In this document: positions 34,591 through 64,000 of the stretch, in pieces
Position numbering within the stretch: the stretch's first letter is position 1
How the letters are laid out: the number at the start of each line of letters is the position of its first letter
Assembly: GCA_035771165.1 (NCBI GenBank)
Contig: JAWNZC010000178.1
Location: 87,501-151,500 of the forward strand
Origin: Paragorgia papillata
Lineage: Eukaryota; Cnidaria; Anthozoa; Scleralcyonacea; Coralliidae
Direction of reading: 5' to 3'
DNA length: 64,000 nucleotides
Position numbers and translations under genes: made by a program
Notes under the pieces: model-generated
Told to the model about the DNA's origin: nothing
Seen by the model: only the letters and a program-made list of their open reading frames with translations
Databases searched by the model: none

Positions 34591-35076
34591 GCAATACTAG
34601 TATAGTGCTCACTGTTCCCACTTCAAGTGGCCAACACTCCAACGTGTACCTCACAAAAATTGTTCGAGCAGACTTACTACAAAAACTACTACGACTATAT
34701 AGCAAAATCTCGGCAGTTTACCACATTTTCAAGTGTTTGTGCTGTATTTTGAATAACAACGAAGGTCATGAAATATTGCTATATTGCTTTGATATCAAGG
34801 TGTCTTGTGATGTTGTGCGTATTAAATAACTCCGAGAATAAATCAGCGCATCAAATCACTCATGTATTGGTGTCAAGCGTAGTTTTAAATCCCAACAAAA
34901 CGAACGTTAATCTTCTTCAGTTGATTTCAGGTAGTTAAAAGCTATCCTTCGCGTAAAGAATTTAGGAAAAGCCTTACCTCGCAAACGCATGAGCCATATT
35001 CGCAACTTCCATGTACACAGGAGTTCGCACAACGTGAGAAGTTATTGTCGTTCATCTTCAGAAACGTTATTGACAT
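25504..35076 (-). CDS. Predicted EGF-like/7TM/RING-CH/2TM membrane E3 ligase, at least 15 exons
   Basis: Exons, in transcription order: 35076-34978, 34439-34338, 33812-33675, 32610-32515, 31950-31804, 31653-31558, 30731-30639, 30524-30469, 30120-30022, 29912-29852, 29778-29697, 28967-28831, 28643-28593, 27402-27259, 25603-25504. All phases agree except between the 13th and 14th, where one short exon is missing from my model. The N-terminus has six Cys in EGF spacing (CANSCVHGSCEYGSCVCE, then SSC). Seven hydrophobic segments follow, one exon or so each; the third ends FWAE, as in THH1/TOM1/GPR137-type proteins. Then ECWVCYDAERTD, PCNCKG, HHDCLKCW and PRCRVCKE give the full C4HC3 RING-CH ligand set at about residues 364-416. 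Two more hydrophobic segments and a short tail (ending VESDDAAQ) finish it. RING-CH proteins are membrane ubiquitin ligases; that activity, and an N-out topology, are inferred. Confidence 0.82.
25767..25962. repeat. 92-bp perfect inverted repeat (hairpin), 12-bp loop
   Basis: Arms 25767-25858 and 25871-25962 are exact complements by my reading, around TTGCCGAACGTT. It lies in the last intron of the RING-CH gene, 164 bp before (in transcription sense) the last exon. Similarity weakens but continues a few bases outward on both sides. Confidence 0.88.
26272..26530 (+). mobile_element. tRNA-derived SINE
   Basis: A tRNA-like head with a box A-like TGGCACAGTGGTTAGTGC and box B GGTTCGATTCC lies at 26278-26345. 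A body follows with CTCCGGGTACTCCGGTTTCC and GGACCAATGAGGG, a core seen in invertebrate SINEs. A related piece lies inverted near 40860-40990. The head lacks clear complementary acceptor arms, so it is not called as a tRNA gene. It is in the last intron of the RING-CH gene. Confidence 0.72.
26940..27120. mobile_element. Fragment of the GGGACCTTAAG family
   Basis: ACGTCGTCCTGAAGACGTGA, GGACGGCGTTAGGATTACTC and TTGGGACTAAAAATTATTCA match the interior of the element at 60746-61109. No ends are present. Confidence 0.6.
27477..27740. mobile_element. Fold-back element with GAGTG-rich arms
   Basis: Arms CCTGTATTCTAAAAGCTCAC and its complement, each about 120 bp, consist of irregular ACTCAC/GTGAGT repeats. 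It lies just upstream (transcription sense) of the 14th RING-CH exon. No clean duplication. Confidence 0.72.
27812..27995. repeat. (GAT)n-type microsatellite
   Basis: Imperfect GATGATGATAATGATG run in an intron of the RING-CH gene. Confidence 0.9.
28140..28240. repeat. (CACCAA)n microsatellite
   Basis: Run of ACCAACACC and CCACCACCA in an intron of the RING-CH gene. Confidence 0.9.
28330..28590. mobile_element. Dispersed repeat, GTGTTGCGCGCGCATCA family
   Basis: TTTCAGGGTGTTGCGCGCGC and TTATTCTGCTGTTGTTGGCT match 20215-20460 (second part inverted there). It ends next to the 13th RING-CH exon and may have displaced or hidden the missing exon. Confidence 0.6.
29011..29650. repeat. (TAATG/TAACG)n pentanucleotide satellite
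   Basis: About 640 bp of TAATG, TAACG and TAACGGAAT variants with higher-order blocks of about 62 bp around 29330-29530. It occupies the intron between the 11th and 12th RING-CH exons. Because 5 and 3 are coprime the array is open in three minus frames, giving spurious frames of 177-235 codons. Confidence 0.93.
30872..31411. mobile_element. piggyBac-type fold-back element, TTAA flanks
   Basis: Ends AGGGTATTAAATTTG and GCCAATACCCT lie within TTAA at 30868-30871 and 31412-31415. The arms share GAAAGAACTCGTCAAATGGT and the inner CAGCGTGCTGTC. A second copy is at 61576-61999. Confidence 0.78.
32064..32300. repeat. (CTTT)n/(CTTC)n microsatellite
   Basis: TTTC repeats pass into a long pure TTCC run (about 32107-32196) and then degenerate CCTT sequence, in an intron of the RING-CH gene. 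Confidence 0.95.
32690..32965 (-). mobile_element. 5S-rRNA-derived SINE, opposite strand
   Basis: On the minus strand ACCGGGTTAGTACTTGGATG then GGTGACCGTCTGGGAATA closely follows the 5S rRNA internal promoter segment. The body (ACTCATGTGAGTAGAGTTTA, GTTTTTCGCCGGGTTCTCCA) matches the tail at 12735-12830. An (ATT)n run marks its 3' side. Confidence 0.78.
33414..33655. mobile_element. Tc1/mariner-type MITE
   Basis: Ends CAGTACCACTCAGAAATAAC and GTTATTTCTGAGCGGTACTG are flanked by TA at 33412-33413 and 33656-33657. It ends 20 bp from the third RING-CH exon. Confidence 0.82.
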
Positions 35077-36275
35077 TTTCTAAGCTTTTATAGTAGTTCG
35101 TCTTTCACGTAAAGCTTGTGAAAACTAGCTCAATATTAAGCCGAAGTATACACGGGCTAAAATTAAACACCCCCACGCGAACCACAGTCGAACCACAAAA
35201 GATGAATTGGTTCTACGAAGTCCCGTCAGTCTCTTCCGGTATATATATAGCCAGCAGTATTAATTTTCTTCGTCATTGACTCATTGTTCAGGTTATGCAT
35301 GACCAACCTCATTTTAATACAGCCGAAACTACTGTTAATCAGACCGCAAGTATTTTACATAAATTGCAAATGAAAATCTTGTTTGTATACCTCGTGAAAA
35401 CAAAACTGTTATTGACCTGCGGACCTGCCCAACAAATTATGTTAATAGGATATCATAATTTATATGGGAACATAATTTAATAGGCCACTGTGATATTCAT
35501 ATAATCATATTGCACCTTTCTACATAATATCTTTCACATGACATACTGCACGGTTGAGCGCGAAAGTCAGCGTTAAAATCAACTTCAACTTTATAATTTT
35601 AATTTTTCAAAAACTTATTAATAATTCACGAGGAAAACACAAAGGAAATCAGTACCATGTCCGTGGTTTTATACCTGATAAAACTTCTTGACGTCAGAAA
35701 GAATACAAATGAACATACAATTTTATATAAAGAATACTAATGAACATACAATTTTATATAAAGAATACTAATGAACATAACATCCAATAACGAATCGTTT
35801 TTGAAGCCATTCAAAACACTCGCATCACGTGTTTTATCAGATCTAAAACACTCGGGCTGTGCCCTCGTGGTTTTAAATCTGATAAAACACTCCTGCTCGT
35901 GTTTTAAATATTACTTAAGAAATATTTTTCATGAATTTTCTCAATTATTTAATCAATAAATATCTACACATTATTATTTGCCTGTGGCTGTGGACAATAC
36001 TAGAAATTTGTAGGCAGAAAATTGATTAAAATTAGGATAGGACAATTTAAAAAACAAAATTTTCATAGATATTTTACAGATATTTTAGACTTTGACTTCC
36101 TTGAATTTGTGTTAGATCAAAAAAGTATATGGTCAAAAAAATAATTCCTACATTTGAGAAATAGGCATGAGAAATAGTTATTTTCTTGCAAAATGAAATT
36201 AAATACTGTCTGAACCTTTTGATCAATCATAATAGCTGGGCTCACAAGGCTCAAACACAAAACACAGGGTAACCT

Positions 36276-36440
36276 AGCCTTGGTCCCTTGGCCCAATATG
36301 GGCCAGGTAAACTTTCATGCATTCAAGGCATGCACAGACATACATACAAGACAAGTGGATTTAGCCCTGAATGACGTGAGGATGAAATTAGTGGTTACCT
36401 GGCCCTTATTTCTTTTAAAATTGGGCCAGGGTACCAGGCA
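36276..36440. mobile_element. Diverged MITE, TAGCCTGGTACCC family
   Basis: CTAGCCTTGGTCCCTTGGCC at one side and TTGGGCCAGGGTACCAGGCA at the other, with GTGGATTTAGCCCTGA inside. The interior is rearranged and no duplication is visible. Confidence 0.72.
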
Positions 36441-36491
36441 CCAGATAGGGTGGGTAATTTAGTCACTTCAGCTCCTTAGATAATTCAAGTG

Positions 36492-36770
36492 CAGGGCTGG
36501 ATCCAGGATTTTTTTAAAGAGGGCGTTGACACCTCTAGTGGGGTCCGGAGGTATGCTCCCCCAGAAATTTTTTGATTTCTGATACCCTGAAATGCTATTT
36601 CCTGCATTTTGGGGACAATATTAGGATCAGAAAGTGATTTTTATAGGCTATATTATACACTAAACACAATTTATATATTATATATAATATAATATACCGT
36701 CCAAAGAATACATATATAATAGGCCAGGGGGGGTTGCAACCCCCATAACCCCCCCTTGGATCCACCACTG
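36492..36770. mobile_element. hAT-like MITE related to the CAGTGATGGAT family
   Basis: Begins CAGGGCTGGATCCAGGATT and ends CTTGGATCCACCACTG, with GGGGTCCGGAGGTATGCTCC inside. The 8 bp on each side do not match. Confidence 0.65.
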
Positions 36771-37684
36771 AAGTGGCATAGCAGGACAGGGGTAGTGTAG
36801 CCTCCTCACATTACTCACTTTCCAATCAATTTACCAATGTTTTTCCCTACAGAATTTCTGTTTCACCAACCAAGTTTTCCAAATGCAGTATTTATTCAAA
36901 GGTGGTGCTCTTTAATTGGAGTTTCTCGCTGTCTGACTTTATGAAATAAGTGAGAAACATGTTTCTCACACTGGGGGCCTAGGGCGAGGTGGTATATTAG
37001 GTCACATGTTAGGTGTCAAGTATCTTTTAGTTTCTTGCCACCATTGTGTGAGCAGAGTACCCACCCACCCTCCCAGATTGTAATATAGGTATTTAGGTTG
37101 ATGTTTTGTTAAGTTATTGTTAATGAAGGCACTGCCCTGCTTGCGGTGGCAGAACAAATGGCAACCCAGTGTGAGAATATTTTTGCTCTCATTAATCGAG
37201 AGCAACATTTTGCCTGAACCATTAATAAAATGTTTACCATCTTCGGAGTTACCATTGTTTTGTATTTTATCAAAATACTCAGTGGTTCCCATAAATTTTG
37301 CACGAGCCGACCAAAAATGGCCCCTTTATTGTTTTACTCTGTCTAACTCCAGACAATTTTACTCATCAAAGAGAGAACCTTCAAATTACCCTAGGCAGCA
37401 ATGGATTAATCAGGAGACTAAGGCACTCTTAAATTTATATTAAAATTAATCAAGCAAGTATTGTACATATGTTAACAACTGAAGCCAAACTACAGTACCC
37501 CCATGGATTCACCTCAGATCATTTCTTACTGCTGTAGGCATTGAAATTAGCCATATTCCAATGCCAACGTGCTATAAATCAGAGAAAATCAACTCTAAAC
37601 TTGGACTAAAAAATACTTTAATGGAGCAATAAGATTTACTTATGAATGAAATGACTATTATTCAAAATATTTTTAATTATTACT

Positions 37685-39168
37685 TTAAGCTTTAGCCTTT
37701 GCAACACCAACTAAGGCTGGTCTTAAAACGCGTGCATTTAACATATAGCCAACTTGATTAACAAGTACTACAGTGCCTTCTTTGCCTGGGACCTCTTGTT
37801 CAAAAAGAGCATCATGAAAATTCGGATCAAATTTTTCATCGACTGGATTTAGTTTTTCCAACCCATTTTTAGCAAAAACTTTGTGAAGTTGTTGGTCGGT
37901 CATTAAAAGACCTTTGTACAAAGTTTTTAGGTGAGAATTTTTTCTCAATTCTTCATCGGGGACACTGCCTGTAGCCTTTTCGAGTATATCAGCAACTTCT
38001 AAAAGATCCTTGGCAAAACCATGGATGCCAAACAGACGAGTTTCCTCAATTTGCTTCTTCATACGAAGTTTAACATTTTCACTCTCTGCTAACGCTCGTT
38101 TGTACTTGTCCTGCAAATAAATAACAAAAATTAAACAAAATGCAAAATGTTTAGAAACACAAAGTACATGTATATATAATACTGTATATGTGTACAAAAT
38201 TTTCAGAATTTTTGTACCCTCAGCACCTGACTGCCGAGCGTACAAAATGTTCAGAATTTTTGTATGCTCGGCAGCTGACAGCTGAGCGTAGAAATACAAC
38301 AAGAAGTCCAACTCGAGTGACAACTTGTCCGCATTTCTTCAATGTGCAGGCGCGATATTTTACACCATCCTACACGATCCTACACAATGTCCTACACCAT
38401 CCTATGCAATCCTGGCAAGTTCCCCCAGCAGTTTGGACCTTCAAAAGAAGGTTAAAACTGCTGGGGGAACTTGCCAGGATTGCGTAGGACTGCTGGGGGA
38501 ACCTGCCAGGATTGCATAGGATGGTGAGGAATCAAGATGCGTGAGGCGACATGCGTGAGGACATAAACTTCAAAGGTTCCGATGCGAGTTGGACTTCTGG
38601 TCGTATTACTGTTCTGTGACTCCGCACCACTGCGATGATGTAATATTTAACAGTCAACGGACCTTGACCTTTATATACTAGAAAATTGGGGATATTCTTC
38701 TTGATTTAGGAAACCAAATGCTTTTCCATTTCCCATTTTTTTACAGGTTACGTACTATAAAATTCATTATTGATATAAAACGAATCAAGGTTTGAGTATT
38801 TAAATGATTAACTAAAGGCACGATATTAAATTTTGAAGACCCCACAGAAATTCAAAAATCTATGAACTAAAATCACAAAATACTTCTTGTACAAGTTGAA
38901 TTACCTCGAGGCCTTTTATAACACCATCTTTCTCTTCAATAACTTTTATTTTTTTATCCAACTCTGTTAATTCTTCGCTAGTTTCTTGTTCCTCGCTGCT
39001 TTTAGTCGAGTCGTCAGTCTTCTCTGCCGTACACATCATCAATCGCTGCGAATATGGCGTACAAAAAGGAAAGTTTTTTCGCTCGAATTCTACAATGAAA
39101 TCTTTTGCTGTGGGTACAAGACGTCCCGAGAATATTCTCGTTGCAAGTGGTCGTAACATCTTGGTCAA
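37685..39168 (-). CDS. GRPEL1: Mitochondrial GrpE nucleotide-exchange factor, 2 exons
   Basis: Exons 39168-38905 and 38110-37685 join in phase 0 to about 229 residues (226 if the in-frame second Met is used); animal mitochondrial GrpE proteins are about 215-220. GrpE drives ADP release from mitochondrial Hsp70 during matrix protein import and folding. The N-terminus (MLRPLATRIFSGRLVP) is basic and acid-free, as for a matrix-targeting signal. An acidic/coiled-coil stretch follows (SEELTELDKKIKVIEEKDGV), then DKYKRALAESENVKLRMKKQ. The beta domain ends in the family signature around PGKEGTVVLVNQVGYMLNAR and VLRPALVGVAK. The intron (38111-38904) carries an inverted repeat (AGTCCAACTCG near 38295 and 38585). 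Transcribed divergently from the SET gene about 1 kb away. The paralogue GRPEL2 cannot be excluded. Confidence 0.95.
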
Positions 39169-39300
39169 AAAACAAGAAGCCTCAGAGAAAATTAAAGTTT
39201 TCGTTCGGGTTCTTGCATCAAAAATTACACATGGCCATATGCATCACGTCCTTTACCTGAGAAAACTGGGCTCGAGTAGATTTAACCGGTCGGCATTAGA

Positions 39301-39495
39301 TACCCATGATGATGATGATGATTATGATGATGATGATAATGATGATGAGGACGACAACAAAGACAACACTAGTAATAACAGTGATAATAGTAATGATGGT
39401 ATTGACAATGATGATAATCAGATAATAATGATGAGGATCGATAACAATGATAATAATATGATGATGATAATAACGATGATAATAGTAATAATCCA
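39301..39495. repeat. (GAT)n-type microsatellite
   Basis: Imperfect GATGATGATGATTATGATG run; the acidic and Tyr-rich frames on its two strands are spurious. Confidence 0.9.
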
Positions 39496-39659
39496 TACTG
39501 ATAACGATAGACGATATATTACCATTTATGAAAGACCTCCACGAAAATCCATCTGGTGTTAAAATTGGAACTTTCCTTCATAAATAAATAAACAAACAAA
39601 CAAACAAACAAACAAATAAATAATCAAATAAATAAGTAAATGATATGTATAAATAGGCA

Positions 39660-39738
39660 CTCAATCGATCGATCAATCCTTCAATCCATCCATCCATCAA
39701 CCAATCAATCATTCAATCAATCAATCGATGATTCATTC

Positions 39739-39786
<48 letters not shown>

Positions 39787-39960
39787 TTTGAATCAATCAT
39801 TCATTTAAACAATCAATCAATCAATCAATCATTTAATCAATCAATCAATCCATATCGATCCATCGATCAGTCAATCAATCGATCAATCAATCGATCAATC
39901 AATCGAGCTGTTCCCAGTCCCAGGCTGTCGATATTGATTGATTGATTAATCAATCAATCG
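39660..39960. repeat. (AATC)n microsatellite
   Basis: About 300 bp of CAATCAATCAATC with GATC and ATTC variants. The plus frame of NQSINQSI units is spurious. Confidence 0.93.
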
Positions 39961-40173
39961 ATCAATCGAGCTGCTCCCAGTCCCAGGCTGTCCATATTGA
40001 TTGATTGATTAATCAATCAGCCTGGGACTGGGAGCAGCCTGGGTCAAATTTTGGCGCGCTGTGTTGCCAGGCTGCTAAGCCAAGCTTTTGAAGCAAACAA
40101 GAGTTGTTGTGTGGAGAGAGCAGGTCTCGTTGCTTTTTGGAAAAGCGGCTGAAATATAAATATTTAGCTGAAG

Positions 40174-46868
<6,695 letters not shown>

Positions 46869-47968
46869 GGGGATATTTTTTTGACACCCTGAACTCTGTA
46901 CAGTAGATTAAATAAGAAATTTTACTTCCACGGCAACTCCGATATAAGAACAATGAAGCTGAATGAACCCTCGCTATTTCTTCACACAAAAAGAAAAACA
47001 TTCCACCATCCGCAAAACCAACCACATCAAAAACAAAAGCACCGTCACTTAAGAGAAGGCTTTTTATTTCATTTTCATCCAAATTATTCTTTAATATTAT
47101 AGTCCGTTTCAAGCTTGCTTTTGAAATCCGATACGTATAATTGAAATGAACATTCCGAACTTACGTTGCAATGTTCCGAACTACGTTGCGAGGTAGATAC
47201 AAATTTAAGTCGGCAATTTGTTTCTGCTTAACCAAGTATCTATTATTATATTCTATACAACAAATAATCTTCTTCTCCGTGATTTTACCAAAGGAATTCA
47301 ATTCAAAGCTCATTAAATTCGAACTTCACGACGAACTTCCGTACCAATTTCCCAACCTTCCAACGAATGTTGACAAACGAATTTCAAAAGCAAGCTGAAA
47401 CTGACTATAAGAGCGGCAGATTGTATTTGGAGCGGCAAGGCCTGTCGCATTATGCGACGTTGGAGCGACCCTGATTCAAACGTCGAAATTCTCATGTGCC
47501 GAACCTAATGCATAAATAATTTTAATGTATTACCGCTGCCACTGATAACGCGCCAGATTTTTGCCGGTTTTTAATAGTTTGAGGAATTAAGTTCGACGTT
47601 TGTACCGACGCCGCTGATAGGTTCGGCACATGAGAAGAGCGACAGTTGAAACGGGTCTAACGCGCGATAACTTGGTACCAACCGTGCATGGCGAGACTAA
47701 ATTTCCTATCTCCTTGCAATAACAGCATTCTAGTTCGAAATCTAGACGCAGAAAAACGCAGTTCGAGCAAGGTTGTGTGCGGATGTCATTTTGGGGTATG
47801 TGATTGTACACACGCGACGCAATTCTTGTTTGTGATTGGATGATCAATGTTGTAAAACGTCGTGTATACGCGTGTCGGTGGATCACATACGTCAAGATGA
47901 TCAGCGACGCTGTTCTGCGCTTCGGTGTACATTACACTTAGGAAAAGCGCTTTTGGGATGCACAGTAA

Positions 47969-48094
47969 AGCCGGTTTTCCACTAGGCCATTTTTCCCCAC
48001 GCGAATCGACTTTCTATAGTTAGAATTGAATAGATTTCTAATTAGTTCTAGTCCAAAAATTATAAGACAAAAGTCGCTTAGTGGAAAACCGCCT
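47969..48094. mobile_element. Short fold-back MITE, TAA flanks
   Basis: Ends AGCCGGTTTTCCACTAGGC and CTTAGTGGAAAACCGCCT lie within TAA at 47966-47968 and 48095-48097. A related fold-back (GCCGGTTTTCCACTAGGCGA) is at about 48200-48350. Confidence 0.75.
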
Positions 48095-48350
48095 TAACGA
48101 ATGCGCAGTTGGCGTTACTTTCGATAAATGTGACATACATTATGCGTTTATTTACACAATGGAAACTGGGTTCTCTGCTGTCGTAAATAGTGCGGTTTTA
48201 AGCCGGTTTTCCACTAGGCGACTTTTTTCGCGCGAAGCGGCGATTGGTTAGCGACATAATTTGCCGCGAAAAAGTAGAAACAGATCATACTTTTTCTGGC
48301 GAATAATCGTTTCGCGCAAAAAAAGTCGCCTCGTGGAAAACGGGTTTTAG

Positions 48351-48800
48351 GCCATGTCCAGACTAATCCGTTTTGAAACGAAAACGGAGACCTCGTATCG
48401 AAAACGTATCAAACGTTTTCCGTTCACACTATCGTTTTCGAATCGTTTTGGCCATCCACATGAAAACGCCGAAACGACCCTGAAAATTTCACAATATCCG
48501 TGCACAAAGGCACGGTGACGTCAGCGTTTTCGAAAAGCTTCGTTTTCGCCGTCCACGCTGGTGCAGAAAAACGGCGTCTTTGAATGTCTCCACTCTGGAG
48601 AGCGTTTTCGGAAAGCTCCATTTTCGGTCACCGAAGACGCCTGTGTGGACGAAAGGCCTAACCGTATCAAAAAGCCTCCATTTTCGTTTCCACACGTATA
48701 CGTTTTCATATTGTTTCAGGTAAGTATAGACCATTCCCTTGAGGACGGAGAACAATATGAAAACGCTACGAAAACGTATACGTGTGGACGTAGCCTTAGT
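48351..48800. mobile_element. Fold-back element with GAAAACG-rich arms
   Basis: The arms run from GGCCATGTCCAGACTAATCC to ACGTGTGGACGTAGCCTTA. The interior has repeated GTTTTCG/CGAAAAC and further inverted pairs, so it is probably composite. Open frames on both strands are palindrome by-products. Confidence 0.65.
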
Positions 48801-50380
48801 GTGGATATGGCCTTATTGTCTAGTTTCGCGATGAAGGTTCAAGGATGTGATTTAAGGTTTGTACGTGCTTTGAAAAAAAGAAGCAAAAACGGTAGGATTC
48901 ATGAAAACGTCTGCATGTTGGGAATATTTCACCAAAGATAAATGTGATTTTGTTTTTTTAATTACTCCAGAAAAGGTATTCCCACTTAATTCCATTTCGA
49001 TCGATTGAGCTCAAAACGAAATCATGCCACACTTCTAAAATTTATTAAATAAACGTCACACTTATTTACTTCGATGATGACCACCGCTTTAAATATTCTT
49101 TTATGTGCATTTAAATGAGCCTTTTTGACCTGTTATGAAAGATTCTTTTGAATTGCAGATATACAAACGAGGGTAGAAAGACTTACTAAGATGCACATAA
49201 AAGAATATTCAAATTAGTCGCTATTATGAAAGTGGTGATCACCTGAGCAAAATCGAATGAGATGGAATTAAGGAAGCACCATAAATTTATCAAAACTGAC
49301 TGTCGTACGTTGTTTTGTCTTTGGTGTCCAAATGCTATGAATAAAGTACAAATATTTTAAAAGCCCTGTCTTGCGTCTTATCTTTTTGGGGGCGCCACCT
49401 AGCTATACTAAGAAGGTTTCTGATTGGTTTAGATAACTTAACCCAATCAGTAACGAGCATGGGAACGAATTGGCAATGTGATTGGTTAATTATAGCCAAT
49501 CAGAAAACTTGTTCATATTAGGTTGGAACTCTAACCTTTTTTTTTTTACTCAGAATTTTTGTATAACACGTCGGATTCAGCCCCCTACGCTGTCTGTTAT
49601 ATCTTTTGACCGCGTGGGGAACAGTTTGTAAGGGGGGCTGAAAGCGACGTAATATAGCTGAGTTCACTTTCTGCCCCTGAGTTAGCGTTCCAGCTAGGAA
49701 AATTGAGTTCACTGGCAAGTCTTTACCGAATTTTGCATAGTACTTATTTTTTTATTTATATCAATTCGGCAAAAAATACAAATAAATAAATAAATACAGT
49801 AATGCCAGGAACCAACAACAGAGAAAAACCACAATAACAGTTAACCTTAATTTAGGTTCCTGTAGCAGAGCACGAAGCGATATTTGAATACGGAGAAATA
49901 TTAAAAGAATGAGAGTCCTTGTAGCAAAACTTTACCACTGCCTCAATATATCTACGGCGCGTTTTGCATACCGTGTTTCAAATGAGATGTTTTTAGAAAG
50001 ATTTCGTTCCTCGAAGATATTAATTACTTTATAATACAATTTAAAAGATGTTTCTGAAAGTCTATGCATAAATATGTAATTAATATATTCGTTTATTTGT
50101 TACAAATATTAAATATACTGTTTTATTTGTTACATTTTAAAAATACATTTATTGTTTATTTGTTACAAACATTAACTATATTTGTTTATTTGTTAAATTT
50201 TTAAATAGATTTATAGTTTATTTGTTACGTACATTATAATTATTGTACAAGCTCGGGGCTTATTCGACGTTTACGGTGAGAAGAAGAGTTAGGAATGTTG
50301 CACAAATCAGTTTAACGTTAGGATTAGGTTTAGAGTTCGTACGGTCTTAGGTCACGGTTATAATTGGTGTTTTAGGGTCT

Positions 50381-50770
50381 GTTTATATGATCCCGTGGTA
50401 CCGGGATGTCCCGGTTGCCCGGGATAAATTTCATCTCGGGTTTATATGGAGTCGTCCCGATTGACCGGGTTGCTTCAACCGACATCCCGGTCAGGCGGGA
50501 CGTCCCGGTCTCCATATACAAACGTACAGGGGCCGGTTGTACGAAGCCCGGATAGCGCTATCCACTGGATAGCGATGTTTTCAACCTTCGTAAAATTGGC
50601 CGTTGATTGTTATGACCTCAGAATAGGATTTGGTATTTATAAACTGAAGTTTTTAAGATCTATTGTGGGCTCCAGATCCGTAGTTTCACAGCTCTTCGGC
50701 CATTTTTACAAAGGTTGAAAAAATCGCTATCCCGTGAATAGCGCTATCCGGCTTCGTACAACCGGCCCCT
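50381..50770. mobile_element. Two adjoining fold-back elements
   Basis: At 50381-50528 arms built of CCGGGA/TCCCGG with GTTTATATG/CATATACAAAC ends. At 50529-50770 arms CAGGGGCCGGTTGTACGAAG and the complement, with GGATAGCGCTATCC inside. No clear duplications. Confidence 0.68.
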
Positions 50771-50823
50771 GGCCCTTAGTATGGCCTGAATAGCGACCTG
50801 CTTTCTGAGGTGCTGAAAGGAGA

Positions 50824-51036
50824 GTAGCCTGGTACCCTGGCCCAATCAAAGAATATGGGCCAGGTAACCACTAAAGACTTCTGCTTTCCTATTGGTTGAA
50901 ATTTCGCGCGTTTTTTTTTTGGCTATGAGTAAAACTGCAATCGTCATAAGTGGATTTAGCCCTGATGACGCGAGAATGAGATTAGTGGTTACCTGGCCCC
51001 ATATTTCTTTTGAAATTGGGCCAGGGTACCAGGCTA
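50824..51036. mobile_element. MITE, TAGCCTGGTACCC family, 8-bp duplication
   Basis: Flanked by AAAGGAGA at 50816-50823 and 51037-51044. It is nearly identical to, but inverted relative to, 24925-25134; the extra terminal base is on the corresponding end in both. Confidence 0.88.
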
Positions 51037-51384
51037 AAAGGAGATGCTTTTCCGGCTCACTTTGATTGACAAGATTACTACTATTAGCCAATCAGTATTT
51101 AACCCTTTCAACACTGAATTTCTTTTAGTGTTTTACTCTGGCTAACACCAGATGATTTTACTCATCATTTGGAGACCTTTCGGGTTGAAAGGGTTAACGT
51201 TCAAAATATGAACGTTTAATGGGAGAAAAGTTGGGTCTAGCTCCAGACTCTCTTTCACCTCCCCTTTCAGCTCCCCTATACAGCCTTCTATCAAAACAAC
51301 CTTAAACATATTCTGTGTCTACTGTGTGTCCGGCACACAAAGTCGGTGCCATCATTGCATAAAATTAAAAAAAACCCGACAAAC

Positions 51385-63788
<12,404 letters not shown>

Positions 63789-64000
63789 CTATAAATTATA
63801 AGGCAGGCTGTTGTTTATCGATATGTATGGTTTAGCAGGCCCCACTGTAGACCAGTAAACTCTATATTATATATAACTGGAGTGATATCTGCTAGTCATA
63901 GATGGGAGTAGCAGAAGTAAAAACATTGGGTACGAGGTTGGTCATAGACCCCAGTAAAGATTGAAGCCAAACATGGACATCATGTAGGCTTGAAGTACGT
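63789..64000. other. Golgin upstream intron, window end
   Basis: Nothing recognisable; it should be intron upstream of the first golgin exon in the window. Confidence 0.5.

Larger units (their letters stand above)
35077..37684. other. Intergenic region between RING-CH and GrpE genes
   Basis: No gene seen. It contains a repeat with CACTCG/CGTGTTTTATCAG motifs (about 35815-35905), a truncated TAGCCTGG-family MITE (36276-36440) and a hAT-like element (36492-36770). The rest is AT-rich and featureless. Confidence 0.65.
39169..40173. other. Divergent spacer between GrpE and SET genes
   Basis: It presumably holds both promoters, but no core element is convincing. The centre is filled by microsatellites. 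At 39905-40045 a segment containing GCTGCTCCCAGTCCCAGGCT is present twice directly and once inverted. Confidence 0.6.
46869..51384. other. Intergenic region between convergent SET and golgin genes
   Basis: No gene supported. It is dominated by fold-back elements: 47969-48094, 48200-48350, 48351-48800, 50381-50770 and 50824-51036. Additional imperfect inverted repeats are near 47500-47640 and 49075-49265. AT-rich sequence at 49730-50260 contains several TTTATTTGTTAC repeats (50090-50230). Confidence 0.65.

Overview
The window is nuclear DNA of a multicellular animal. Genes are split into many exons with GT/AG junctions, and introns and intergenic spaces are AT-rich and full of short non-autonomous transposons, SINE pieces and microsatellites. 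The gene set (PEX3, a mitochondrial GrpE, SET/TAF-I, a GRIP-domain golgin) is conserved across animals. The density of fold-back elements and the compact genes fit an invertebrate; a cnidarian is my best guess, but nothing in the sequence proves it. Gene models below were built by reading splice sites and phases by eye, not from transcripts.

Layout. 1-2496 (+): complete three-exon PEX3, starting exactly at window base 1. 2497-5942: intergenic, with stacked fold-back elements. 5943-22486 (+): a ten-exon gene for an unrecognised secreted protein of about 691 residues (signal peptide, basic cleavage motifs, helices, Cys-rich domain with a LysM-like motif, Thr-rich tail). 22487-25503: intergenic. 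25504-35076 (-): a gene of at least 15 exons for a predicted membrane protein with an EGF-like N-terminus, seven membrane segments, a RING-CH zinc-binding domain and two more membrane segments. 35077-37684: intergenic. 37685-39168 (-): two-exon mitochondrial GrpE. 39169-40173: divergent spacer with microsatellites. 40174-46868 (+): seven-exon SET/TAF-I histone chaperone with a very long acidic tail. 46869-51384: intergenic. 51385-63788 (-): about 25 small exons of a GRIP-domain golgin, most like golgin-97 (GOLGA1), with its N-terminus missing from the window.

The genes are unrelated housekeeping and membrane-traffic genes plus one lineage-specific secreted gene; no operon or pathway links them. 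The two most interesting loci are the secreted LysM-like protein and the 7TM + RING-CH protein. The mobile layer is also informative. Many elements can be delimited to the base by perfect target-site duplications: 8 bp (hAT type), TTA/TAA (PIF/Harbinger type), TTAA (piggyBac type) and TA (Tc1/mariner type). Several are nested inside one another. There are also 5S-rRNA-derived and tRNA-derived SINEs and two LINE 3' ends.
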